From positions 2,356,001 to 2,420,000 of the forward strand of contig NZ_CP086322.1 in assembly GCF_023277745.1 (NCBI RefSeq): 64,000 bases of DNA, in the 5' to 3' direction. This document shows, piece after piece, positions 42,943-50,783 of this stretch. Under the pieces are notes generated by a model that had not been told where the DNA came from, did no database searches, and saw only the letters and a program-made list of their open reading frames with translations. Position 1 is the stretch's first letter, and every line of letters begins with the position of its first letter. Made by a program: the position numbers and the translations under genes. This stretch comes from Streptomyces halobius. Lineage in GTDB: Bacteria > Actinomycetota > Actinomycetes > Streptomycetales > Streptomycetaceae.

Positions 42943-44012
42943 GATCTGTCCTCCGCCCGCTTGCGGACCCATGCGTTCAGGAGCGTGGCGAGCAGCAGCA
43001 TCGCGCCGAGGAAGAACTTGTACCAGTCCGGATTCCACTGCGCGTAGACGATGCCCTTGCTGGTCATGCCGAAGATGAAGGCACCGACCGCGGCGCCGAT
43101 CGCCGAGCCGAAGCCGCCGGTCATCAGACAGCCGCCGACCGCCGCCGCGATGATGTAGAGGAACTCGTTGCCGACGCCGTCGCCGGACTGGATCTGGTCG
43201 TACGAGAACAGCAGATGCTGGCCGGAGACCCAGGCGGCGAAGGCGACGCCCATGTAGAGGCCGATCTTGGTCTTGGTGACCGGGACACCGACCGCCCGTG
43301 CCGCGTCGGCGTTGCCGCCCACCGCGAAGATCCAGTTGCCGACGCGGGTGCGCAGCAGGATCCAGGTGGCCACCGCGACCATCGCGATCCACCACAGGAT
43401 GGTGATCTGGATGTCGACGTTCCCCACGGTGACGTGGGAGGCGAAGACCGCACGGGCCGACTCGAAGCCCTCCATGTCGGCGATGGACTTCGTGGAGACG
43501 GTGCCGCTGATCAGCTTGGTGAAGCCGAGGTTGAGGCCCGTCAGCATGAAGAACGTGCCGAGCGTGATGATGAAGCTGGGGAGTTTCGTACGGGTCAGCA
43601 GCATCCCGTTGAACACCCCGAAGGCGAGGGTGACCACCAGCGACACCCCGACACCGACCCAGTTGTCGGCCGTCATCTGGTAACTGACCATGGACGAGAT
43701 CAGCGCCGAGCTGACGACCATGACACCGGCCGACAGATCGAACTCGCCGCCGATCATCAGCAGCGCCACCGGCACCGCCATGATGCCGATCGTCGAGGAC
43801 GCGTACAGCACGGTGGAGAGGCTGGACGCCCGCAGGAACGGTTCGGCGGCGATCGCGAAGAAGATGAAGACGGCGACGGCGCCCACGACCGAGCCCAGCT
43901 CGGGGCGGCTCATCAGCCGACGCACCAGGGAGCGGTGCAGCAGGCGCTCATCGTCGGTGCCCTCGGCGGGTGGACCCGCGGGCTGCAGAAGGGGGGCGTC
44001 GGTGGTGCTCAT
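42939..44012 (-). CDS. Sugar ABC transporter permease (RbsC/XylH type)
   Basis: 357 residues with about 9-10 membrane segments: [77 protein letters not shown] and [29 protein letters not shown] and the C-terminal AAVGGC...GSAIGA are the BPD_transp_2 signatures. It overlaps the ATPase downstream and the binding-protein gene upstream by 4 bp each. Confidence 0.9.
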   Translation of the reverse strand: MSTTDAPLLQPAGPPAEGTDDERLLHRSLVRRLMSRPELGSVVGAVAVFIFFAIAAEPFLRASSLSTVLYASSTIGIMAVPVALLMIGGEFDLSAGVMVVSSALISSMVSYQMTADNWVGVGVSLVVTLAFGVFNGMLLTRTKLPSFIITLGTFFMLTGLNLGFTKLISGTVSTKSIADMEGFESARAVFASHVTVGNVDIQITILWWIAMVAVATWILLRTRVGNWIFAVGGNADAARAVGVPVTKTKIGLYMGVAFAAWVSGQHLLFSYDQIQSGDGVGNEFLYIIAAAVGGCLMTGGFGSAIGAAVGAFIFGMTSKGIVYAQWNPDWYKFFLGAMLLLATLLNAWVRKRAEDRS

Positions 44013-45022
44013 CGTGTGCCCCGCTTCGTGTACTCCTGCAGCGCGGCGGCGTCCTTCTTGGTGATCACCTGGGGGCCGGTGAGCACCGGCTTGCCGCCGC
44101 CGAGCACGTCGGCGTTGTACCTGTAGAGCCAGAGCAGGTCCACCGCCTCATAGCCCTGGAGGTAGGGCTGCTGGTCGACGGCGAAGCCGAGCGAACCGTC
44201 CTTGAGGCCGTCCGCGACCTGCGCGTTGAGGTCGAAGGTGTCGATCTCGGCGTCGCTGCCGGCCTGGTCCCTGGCCTTGACGGCGGTGGCGGCGAACGGC
44301 GCGCCGAGGGTGACGACGGCGTCGATCCCGCGGTCCGACTGGAGCTTGGACTCGATCGAGGACTGCACATCGGGCATGTTCGTGCCCTCGACGTAGAGCC
44401 TCTGCAGATCGCCCTTGAAGGTCTTCTCGGCACCGTCGCAGCGCTGCTCGTGACCGACGTTGCCCTGCTCGTGCAGCACACAGAGCGCCTTCTTCCTACC
44501 GCGCTCGTTGAGCTGCTCGCCGACGGCCTCGCCGGCCACCGTCTCGTCCTGGCCGATGTGGCTGAGCGCGCCGAACTCCTTCGACTCCGCAGCCCCGGAA
44601 TTCACCGTGATCACCGGTATCCCGGCCTTCTGGGCCTTGAGGACCACGTCCTTCATGGCCTTCGGCTTGGCAAGCGAGACGATCAGCCCGTCGACCTTCT
44701 GGTCGATATAGGTCTGCACGAGCTGACTCTGCCGGCCGGCCTCCTTGTCGTGCGCGTAGACGAAGTTGATGTTGTCCTTGTCCGCGGCCTGCTGGGCACC
44801 GTTCTGCACGATGTCCCAGAAGGTGTCGCCGTCTCCCGAGTGGGTGACCATCGCGAACGTCCACCTGGGGGTGTTCACCGCGGCCTTGCCACCGGCGGCC
44901 TGGGCGGCACGCTCCTTCTCCGCACGCAGGCCACCGGTGCTGCTGCATCCCGCCAGCGACGCGCCGAGCGTCGCTGCCAGAACGACGCTCACGACGCGTC
45001 CCCTTCTCCGAACCCTTGCCAC
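44009..45022 (-). CDS. Sugar ABC transporter substrate-binding lipoprotein, copy 2
   Basis: A lipoprotein signal (VVLAATLGASLAGCSSTGG) precedes a periplasmic-binding domain of the ribose/xylose class: TFAMVTHSGDGDTFWDIVQN, VQTYIDQKVDGLIVSLAKPK and GLKDGSLGFAVDQQPYLQGY. 337 residues. It overlaps the permease by 4 bp. The protein is about 60% identical over much of its length to the gene at 45234, from which it is separated by 211 bp. This copy is the one translationally coupled to the permease. Confidence 0.9.
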   Translation of the reverse strand: MARVRRRGRVVSVVLAATLGASLAGCSSTGGLRAEKERAAQAAGGKAAVNTPRWTFAMVTHSGDGDTFWDIVQNGAQQAADKDNINFVYAHDKEAGRQSQLVQTYIDQKVDGLIVSLAKPKAMKDVVLKAQKAGIPVITVNSGAAESKEFGALSHIGQDETVAGEAVGEQLNERGRKKALCVLHEQGNVGHEQRCDGAEKTFKGDLQRLYVEGTNMPDVQSSIESKLQSDRGIDAVVTLGAPFAATAVKARDQAGSDAEIDTFDLNAQVADGLKDGSLGFAVDQQPYLQGYEAVDLLWLYRYNADVLGGGKPVLTGPQVITKKDAAALQEYTKRGTR

Positions 45023-45233
45023 GAGGACTTGCCCTTCCCGCTGATGTCACGCTGTGTCGGCTGTATTGGCTGTCTCGACCGTGTCGGCTGTGGTGACGGT
45101 GTCAGCCGCGCCGGTCGCCTTTTCCTTCTATGTACGGTTTCGCGCACCGGCGCCGAGCGGCCGGCCCCAATCGCACAAGTATCCGTTACCGGTGATCTGT
45201 ACCGGTTCATCGGGTCCCGCCTCCCCTGGGGCT
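45023..45233. repeat. Gap between paralogous binding-protein genes with degenerate GTGTCGGCTGT repeats
   Basis: Between the two binding-protein genes, about 45050-45105 holds several degenerate copies of GTGTCGGCTGT. They may be a remnant of the duplication or part of a leader. No gene is present. Confidence 0.4.
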
Positions 45234-46256
45234 TCACCGGGTCCCGCGCCCGGTGTACTCCTCCAACTTCGGTACGTCCTTGTCGCTGACCAGGGCGGGT
45301 CCGGTGAGCACCGGCTTGCCGCCGCCCAGCACATCGGCATTGGTCCGGTGCAGCCAGAGCAGGTCCACCGCCTCATAGCCCTGGAGGTAGGGCTGCTGGT
45401 CGACGGCGAAGCTGACGTTCTTGGTCTTGAGCAGCCTGACGACGGCGGAGTTCAGGTCGAAGGTCGCGACCTGTGCGGCACTGCCGGCGGCCTCCTTGGC
45501 CTTGACGGAGATCGCCGCCATCGGCGCGCCGAGCGTGACGACCGCGTCGATGGACGTGTCGGACTGCAGCTTGGCCTCGATCGAGGACTGCGAGGCCGGG
45601 GCGTTGGTGCCGTCGATGTTGAGGCTCTCGACCGTTCCCCGGAAGCCCTTGCGGACACCGGCGCAGCGGTCCTCCAGCGATACGTTGCCCTGCTCGTGGA
45701 TGACGCACAGGACCTTCTTGGCGTGCCGCTCGTCCAGTTCGTCGCCGACCGCCCGGCCTGCCACCGACTCGTCCTGGCCGATATGCGTCAGCGCGCCGAA
45801 CTCCTTCGAGAACTCGCCGCCGGCGTTGATGGTGATGACCGGAATGCCCGCCGCGACGGCCTTGCGGACGGCGGCCTTGACGGCCTGCGGCTTGGCGAGG
45901 GTGACGATCAGCCCGTCGACCTTCGCGTCGATATAGGACTGCACCAGCTCCGCCTGCTTGGCGCCCTCTTTGTCGTTGGCGTAGAGGAACTTCACGTTGC
46001 CCTTGGCGGCGGCCGCTTCGGCGCCGTTCTGGACGATGTCCCAGAAGGTGTCACCCGCACCGGAGTGGCTGACCATTCCGATGGTCATCCGGGGCGTACT
46101 GACGCCCTTACGTCTGGCCGACTCCCCGGACGCGTCCTCGGACTCCTCGCCTCCGGAATTGCCGCACCCTGCGACCAGCGTGAAAACCGCCGCCAGGGTC
46201 GCCGCGCTGAGGACTTTGACGGGTCGAGCCATACGTACGTTTCGCACGCCGATCAT
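45234..46256 (-). CDS. Sugar ABC transporter substrate-binding lipoprotein, copy 1
   Basis: 340 residues with a lipobox AAVFTLVAGCGNSGG and the same binding-domain landmarks as copy 2: MTIGMVSHSGAGDTFWDIVQ, VQSYIDAKVDGLIVTLAKPQ and NVSFAVDQQPYLQGYEAVDL. Start ATG at 46256; a second ATG 24 bases downstream (MARPVKVLSAATL) is equally possible. It is the first gene of the transporter operon and has a GntR-type operator 78 bp upstream. The paired copies may give two specificities or affinities to one permease. Confidence 0.9.
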   Translation of the reverse strand: MIGVRNVRMARPVKVLSAATLAAVFTLVAGCGNSGGEESEDASGESARRKGVSTPRMTIGMVSHSGAGDTFWDIVQNGAEAAAAKGNVKFLYANDKEGAKQAELVQSYIDAKVDGLIVTLAKPQAVKAAVRKAVAAGIPVITINAGGEFSKEFGALTHIGQDESVAGRAVGDELDERHAKKVLCVIHEQGNVSLEDRCAGVRKGFRGTVESLNIDGTNAPASQSSIEAKLQSDTSIDAVVTLGAPMAAISVKAKEAAGSAAQVATFDLNSAVVRLLKTKNVSFAVDQQPYLQGYEAVDLLWLHRTNADVLGGGKPVLTGPALVSDKDVPKLEEYTGRGTR

Positions 46257-46571
46257 CGTGGGACCGCCTTTCTCCCGGCCGCCTGAATGCGGCTGGAAGA
46301 GTTCTAAGGCGCGTATGGAGCCACGTCAATACTTTGTCCGAACATTCTGACGCTGGGGTGTGGCAGATCGGGGCATAACGGTTCATACGGGCCGCCACCA
46401 GCCCTCCCGGCGGACTCGGAGGCAACTGAGCGCGGGCCCAGGGCGGGGCCGAGAGCAAGAAATGGGCAACCGGACATGTCAGTCCCGGGCGCCCAGAATT
46501 CCGGCATTCCGCCCTCGGAATTCCAAGATCGGGAAACTCGCCCCACCCGAGGTATTTACGGAGTTCGGCGC
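46257..46571. promoter_or_regulatory. Promoter region of the sugar transporter operon
   Basis: This 315-bp region holds no gene. At 46334-46345 TTGTCCGAACAT is a near-copy of the perfect palindrome TTGTCCGGACAA at 47396-47407 before the GntR gene. Confidence 0.5.
46334..46345. promoter_or_regulatory. Candidate GntR operator before the transporter operon
   Basis: TTGTCCGAACAT differs at two positions from TTGTCCGGACAA upstream of gntR. It lies about 80 bp before the first binding-protein gene, consistent with a shared regulator. Confidence 0.6.
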
Positions 46572-47345
46572 TCAGGGGCGAACCAGCAGCTGGAATTCGA
46601 AGGCATAACGGGACGCGCGGTAGACATGCGAGCCGAACTCGACCGCCCGCCCGGTGTCGTCGAACGTGGTGCGCTGCATCGTGAGCAGCGGGGCACCCTC
46701 GGGCTCGTCGAGCCGCTCGCCCTCCTCCGCCGTCGCGGCGCGCGCACCGACCGCCTGACGGGCGCTGTGCAGGGTGATCCCGGCCGTCCGCATCAGGCGG
46801 TACAGGCCGGTCTCCTCCAGGCCGGCGGTCTCCAGCTTCAGCAGCCCGACGGGGAGGTAGTTGCGCAGATGCGCGACAGGCTCACCGTGCGTGAGGCGCA
46901 GCCGCTCGACGAACGCGACCTCCGCGCCCTCGGCGATCCCCAGCGCGGCGGCGACTTCGGCGTCCGCTTCGGTGGTGGTGTTGAGGAGCACCCGGGTGGC
47001 GGGCTTCTGCCCGGCCGCCTCCAGGTCGTCATAGAGGCTGCTCAGCTCCAGGGGGCGCTTGACCTGACTGTGGACGACCTGGGTACCGATGCCCCGGCGA
47101 CGGACCAGCAGCCCCTTGTCGACCAGCGACTGGATCGCCTGCCGCACCGTCGGCCGGGACAGGCCGAGCCGGCCGGCCAGCTCGATCTCATTGCCGAGCA
47201 GACTGCCCGGAGCCAGCCTGCCGTTCTCGATCGCGGCCTCCAGCTGCTGGGACAGCTGGAAATACAGCGGGACCGGACTGCTCCGGTCCACGCTGAACTG
47301 AACGGGGCTCTCGGCACCCGCGGCTTCTGTCTCGCGTTTCCCCAC
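46572..47345 (-). CDS. GntR-family regulator (HutC subfamily, UTRA domain)
   Basis: 257 residues. The N-terminal winged helix reads VPLYFQLSQQLEAAIENGRL, LGNEIELAGRLGLSRPTVRQ and AIQSLVDKGLLVRRRGIGTQ. From about residue 100 a UTRA effector domain follows (LSSLYDDLEAAGQKPATRVL, AFVERLRLTHGEPVAHLRNY, LPVG). UTRA domains bind sugars or their phosphates. The gene stands directly upstream of the transporter operon in the same direction and has a perfect palindrome in its own promoter. I infer that it represses the transporter until the sugar is present. Confidence 0.88.
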   Translation of the reverse strand: MGKRETEAAGAESPVQFSVDRSSPVPLYFQLSQQLEAAIENGRLAPGSLLGNEIELAGRLGLSRPTVRQAIQSLVDKGLLVRRRGIGTQVVHSQVKRPLELSSLYDDLEAAGQKPATRVLLNTTTEADAEVAAALGIAEGAEVAFVERLRLTHGEPVAHLRNYLPVGLLKLETAGLEETGLYRLMRTAGITLHSARQAVGARAATAEEGERLDEPEGAPLLTMQRTTFDDTGRAVEFGSHVYRASRYAFEFQLLVRP

Positions 47346-47395
47346 GCCCGCGAGCGTAACCGTCCGGGCAGATGACGGGAAGTCCAGAGGTCACA

Positions 47396-47407
47396 TTGTC
47401 CGGACAA
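47396..47407. promoter_or_regulatory. Candidate GntR operator before its own gene
   Basis: TTGTCCGGACAA is a perfect 12-bp palindrome 51 bp before the gntR start. A weaker relative, GTCCGGGCA (47362-47370), lies closer to the gene. Confidence 0.65.
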
Positions 47408-47468
47408 GATGGGGTGGGGGTGAGCGGAGCGGGTCAGGGGAAGTACGGACCGACGCGAGCCACGCCGG

Positions 47469-48353
47469 TCACTTCATCCACGCGTCCTCGTACTTCCGGT
47501 ACGTCCCGTCATGGGTGGCGAGGTGCACCCACTGGTCCACATACGCCTTGAACGCGTCGTCGCCGCGCGGGAGGGCGTATGCCTTCTCGGAGAACGAAAA
47601 GGGCTTGTCCGGGTGGACCGAGCACAGTTCGGGGTGGATCTTGGCCTGATAGCGGGTCTCGCCGGCGTCCGTCATCATCACATCCGCCCGGCCCGCGATG
47701 ATCTCGTCGAAGATCGTGGTGTTGTCGGGGTGGACCTTGAGGGTCGCGCGCTTGATGTGCGCACGGGCGAATTCCTCATTCGTGCCGCCGGGGTTCACGA
47801 TGACATCCGTCCCGGGCCGGTCGATCTGCTCCAGCGTCCGGTACCTGTCCTTGTCCTCACAGCGCACGATGGGCGTCTTGCCGTCCGTACGCGTGGGCTC
47901 GCTGAAGTAGGCGGTACGGGCGCGTGCGAGGGTGATGGAGACGCCGCCCATGGCGATGTCGCAGCGGCCGGCCGCGAGGTCGCCGACGAGCTCGGCCCAG
48001 GTCGTGGCGACGTAACGCGGCTTGGCGTCCAGGCTCTCGGCGAGGTTTTCGGCCATCTCGATGTCCACGCCGCTGTATTTGCCGGTCCTGGGGTCGAGGT
48101 GGGTGAAGGGGCGGTAGTCACCGGTGGTGCAGACACGCAGCACACCGCGCCGTGGAATGGCGTCGAGAAGCGTACGGGGGCGCTGGGCGCGCTTTGTGGC
48201 GGTGTGGGCGGCGGCCGTCGGCCCGTCGGCGGCGACAGGTGCGGCCCCCGGCGTCGGTGCGGGGGTGACGTGGTGGCCTTCCGGGCCCGCCGGGGCGGCA
48301 GCGGTGACGGCGAGCAGGCAGGCCAGGACGGGGAGCGTGACGGCGCGCTTCAT
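47469..48353 (-). CDS. pheC: Secreted cyclohexadienyl dehydratase (PheC type)
   Basis: 294 residues with a signal peptide (MKRAVTLPVLACLLAVTAAA). The mature part follows PheC of Gram-negatives closely: AIPRRGVLRVCTTGDYRPFT, KYSGVDIEMAENLAESLDAK, CDIAMGGVSITLARARTAYF, VNPGGTNEEFARAHIKRATL and KIHPELCSVHPDKPFSFSEK. PheC is a periplasmic-binding-fold enzyme that converts prephenate to phenylpyruvate or arogenate to phenylalanine outside the cytoplasm. A plain amino-acid binding protein is the alternative, but the match to catalytic PheC motifs (TTGDYRPF, NPGGTNE, HPELC.VHP) is strong. No transporter genes are adjacent. Confidence 0.8.
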   Translation of the reverse strand: MKRAVTLPVLACLLAVTAAAPAGPEGHHVTPAPTPGAAPVAADGPTAAAHTATKRAQRPRTLLDAIPRRGVLRVCTTGDYRPFTHLDPRTGKYSGVDIEMAENLAESLDAKPRYVATTWAELVGDLAAGRCDIAMGGVSITLARARTAYFSEPTRTDGKTPIVRCEDKDRYRTLEQIDRPGTDVIVNPGGTNEEFARAHIKRATLKVHPDNTTIFDEIIAGRADVMMTDAGETRYQAKIHPELCSVHPDKPFSFSEKAYALPRGDDAFKAYVDQWVHLATHDGTYRKYEDAWMK

Positions 48354-48743
48354 GGGGACTCCTGTACGCGGCGGGAGGTGGACGGTTGAGACCGGGCGAC
48401 CGGGCGGCTGGACGCGGGGCTCGGTTCACGGTCGGTTCGACCGCGCGACCTTCAGTCGTCGGCCGACCGGACCGCGATCACGTGTGATCGAAGCGCTCAG
48501 GTTGGCAGAGCTCACGTGCCAGGTGAACCCCCTGACCGGCCGGTGGGACGCCGAGCAGCGTGAACACGATCGGGCGCCTCGGTAAGGAAGTTGACGCCCG
48601 GTCATGCCGCTCGCGTCCTCGTACCCGTTGTGCCCTCGTCTCCCGTCGTCCCCTCGATTCCGCCGGGTCCTCGTCCCCGGCATGCGCCCGCTTCCGCCGC
48701 TCCCTCGTCCCCGCCGCGTCTCCGTCGACTCGTCTCCGTCGCC
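48354..48743. other. Intergenic region, no gene seen
   Basis: About 390 bp, containing the pheC promoter side and the downstream side of the aldolase gene. GATCACGTGTGATC (48476-48489) is a perfect 14-bp palindrome and a possible regulatory site. Confidence 0.4.
48476..48489. promoter_or_regulatory. 14-bp palindrome upstream of pheC
   Basis: GATCACGTGTGATC reads almost the same on both strands (GATCACACGTGATC), with arms GATCAC/GTGATC around GT. It lies about 125 bp before the pheC start; the binding factor is unknown. Confidence 0.35.
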
Positions 48744-49412
48744 TCAGTCGTCGTAGAGGCCGCCCCTGCCCCCGGCCCCCAGCCCGTCAGGGGTGATCTC
48801 GGCCAGGCGGGTGAGGAGTTCGGCGGCGCGCTTGGCGACGGTGTCGCGGTCGCCGTCCGAGAGAGCCGAGCCCATGCCGACCGCGACCGCGCCGGCCGCT
48901 ACCCACTCCGGCGCGCTCTCGACCGTCACCCCGCCCGTCGGCAGCAGCGGCGCCTGAGGCAGGGCGGCGCGTACGTCCTGCAGCCAGGACGGGCCGTACC
49001 CGGAGGCGGGGAACAGCTTGAGCGCGTCCGCCCCGAGCTCCAGGGCGCGGACCATCTCGGTAGGCGTCGACACCCCCGGGAAGACCGGGACCCCATAGCG
49101 GTGGCCGGTACGGATGACCTCGGCGTCCAGGCTCGGCGACACCAGGAAGCGGGCACCGGCGTCCACCGCCATCCGGGCCGACATCGCGTCAAGGACCGTG
49201 CCCGCGCCGATGACCGCGTCATCGCCGAGCTCGCGGGTGAGGGTGGTGACGGCCTCCAGAGCGAACGGCGTGGTCAGAGATATCTCCAGGCTGGTGATCC
49301 CCGCGGAGAGCAGGGTGTCGGCCGTGGCGCTCGCCTCGTCGTAGGTCTTGCTGCGGACGATGGCGAAAACACGCTGCGCCAGTGCGGCCCGGGTGATCTC
49401 CCAGCGATACAC
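48744..49412 (-). CDS. KDPG/KHG aldolase-family protein (Eda type)
   Basis: From the GTG at 49412 (VYRWEITRAALAQRVFAIVR) the protein has 222 residues. TIM-barrel landmarks of Eda are present: SAGITSLEISLTTPFALEAV with the catalytic Glu, IGAGTVLDAMSARMAVDAGA, FPGVSTPTEMVRALELGADA and LKLFPASGYGPSWL with the Schiff-base Lys, then LPTGGVTVES. It splits 2-keto-3-deoxy-6-phosphogluconate or a related keto-acid. No dehydratase or kinase for the same pathway is adjacent. The start is uncertain; an ATG at 49460 would add 16 residues. Confidence 0.82.
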   Translation of the reverse strand: MYRWEITRAALAQRVFAIVRSKTYDEASATADTLLSAGITSLEISLTTPFALEAVTTLTRELGDDAVIGAGTVLDAMSARMAVDAGARFLVSPSLDAEVIRTGHRYGVPVFPGVSTPTEMVRALELGADALKLFPASGYGPSWLQDVRAALPQAPLLPTGGVTVESAPEWVAAGAVAVGMGSALSDGDRDTVAKRAAELLTRLAEITPDGLGAGGRGGLYDD

Positions 49413-49686
49413 GGCAGTTCGCCGCCCTTCCTTGTCTCCACGCGCATACCGCCTCGCCATGACCCACGGCGAACGCGGCACTGCCTGCGGCACGCGCCGC
49501 GGCGACCGACCACCATGGCCCCTTTGCCGCCGATGCCCGCCCACTCCTCGTTTCTGCCGAAACGCTACCGGGCCCCACCGACAGTCCTCCTCCGGGGGTC
49601 CTTACCGCGCTCCTCTTCCGCCGAGAACGCGGAGAGCCGCCGTGGACCGGGCGCGCGAACGGAGGGCACGGAGAGCGCACAACACG
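49413..49686. other. Intergenic region between aldolase and ribonuclease genes
   Basis: No gene is supported. The right end carries the ribonuclease terminator at 49687-49721. Confidence 0.3.
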
Positions 49687-49721
49687 GCGGCGGCCGGGAT
49701 GCCCATGCACCCGGCCGCCGC
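49687..49721 (-). terminator. Terminator of the ribonuclease gene
   Basis: GCGGCGGCCGGG (49687-49698) pairs perfectly with 49710-49721 around an 11-base loop, 16 bp after the ribonuclease stop on the minus strand. Confidence 0.7.
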
Positions 49722-49736
49722 TCTCCCGGCCGCGCG

Positions 49737-50216
49737 TCAGCAGCCGCGATCGATGAGGTCGAACGACTTGTAGTGGTCAGCGGTGTAGTAGTCCTCGTCC
49801 GCCCGCTCACCGGTCACGATGCGGCGGGCGCCACGGTCGGGCGAGCCCGGTGTCTTGACGGTGTACTCGTGGTAGTAGCCGGAGTTCTGCTTCGGGAGGA
49901 TGCCCTCCCGGTTCTCGAAGACCGTGCCGTCCTGCGGATACGGGTAGGGCCCGCCCTGCTCGATCAGGTCCAGCGTGTCGTGGGCCTGGGACGGGAGCTT
50001 GGAGTAACAGATGTCGCCGACGGCGTTCACGCGCGCGGACGCGGCGTGCGCGCCCGAGGGGTGAGCGGTTGTGGTGTGCGCCGTCGCGGCGTACGCGGTG
50101 GCCGGGTGCGCCGTGGCGACGGCGGACGGGGCGGCGGCCGCGGATCCGCCGATGAGAAGGGCCGATACGAGGGCGCCCGCGGCGCCGATCCTGGTGATCC
50201 GTGGGGGGATTCTCAT
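49737..50216 (-). CDS. Secreted guanyl-specific ribonuclease (RNase Sa type)
   Basis: From ATG 50216 the protein has a signal peptide (RITRIGAAGALVSALLIGGS, AAAA) and a Thr/Ala/His-rich spacer, then a 96-residue RNase Sa-like domain: DICYSKLPSQAHDTLDLIEQ, GGPYPYPQDGTVFENREGIL and GYYHEYTVKTPGSPDRGARR. The catalytic Glu (FENREG), Arg (GARRIV) and His (TADHYKSF) are in place, and the two cysteines (ICYS and the final GC) form the family's disulfide. It cuts single-stranded RNA after G outside the cell. No barstar-type inhibitor gene is adjacent. Confidence 0.9.
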   Translation of the reverse strand: MRIPPRITRIGAAGALVSALLIGGSAAAAPSAVATAHPATAYAATAHTTTAHPSGAHAASARVNAVGDICYSKLPSQAHDTLDLIEQGGPYPYPQDGTVFENREGILPKQNSGYYHEYTVKTPGSPDRGARRIVTGERADEDYYTADHYKSFDLIDRGC

Positions 50217-50362
50217 GCCCTCCAGAATGACGCGCGTAGACATGACCCTGTCAATCCCACGTTCATAAGTTTCCCGGGAGTTCACACGGTCAAATGGGGC
50301 AGGCCGGGGAGAGGAGGGCCAGGGCGCCACGTGGGAGGGGGGTCGGAGGAGCACCCCAAGGA

Positions 50363-50614
50363 GTGTTTGCCTACGGCACCACGGTATCCGACCTGCTCGT
50401 CGAGACCGCGCCCGAGCCGGACCCGATCGTACGGGCCGGCCGTACGGACGCGTCGGAGGCCGGTGGCTGGACGTACTGGACCGTGGGCGGTGCAGGGCGG
50501 GCGATGCAGGCGCTGCGGGTGCATGTACCGAAGCGCGCCCAGGGCGACTTGGTGCGCGTCCATCCGGGCCTGGCGTTCCCGAGTCTGCTGGTCCTCATCG
50601 CCAAGACGCGCTGA
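50363..50614 (+). CDS. Hypothetical 83-aa protein
   Basis: A GTG at 50363 with GGAGGA twelve bases upstream opens VFAYGTTVSDLLVETAPEPD, PIVRAGRTDASEAGGWTYWT and VHPGLAFPSLLVLIAKTR. Third codon positions are almost all G or C, which supports coding. No family or domain is recognised. It stands alone between the ribonuclease and GH84 genes and could be a fragment. Confidence 0.45.
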   Translation: MFAYGTTVSDLLVETAPEPDPIVRAGRTDASEAGGWTYWTVGGAGRAMQALRVHVPKRAQGDLVRVHPGLAFPSLLVLIAKTR

Positions 50615-50783
50615 GGGCGGGCCGGATGCGGGCGCCCGTTTCGGTCGACTCGGCAACGTCCATCCATCCAGCGGGAAAGTCCATTGCCCCGCACTGGTAA
50701 CCGGGTGAAGCCTGCTGCCGCGCCCCACCCTCGCCCATGCACCCGCACTCCCGCCCGCCCGCGGCACCGAGGAGGACCGAAGG

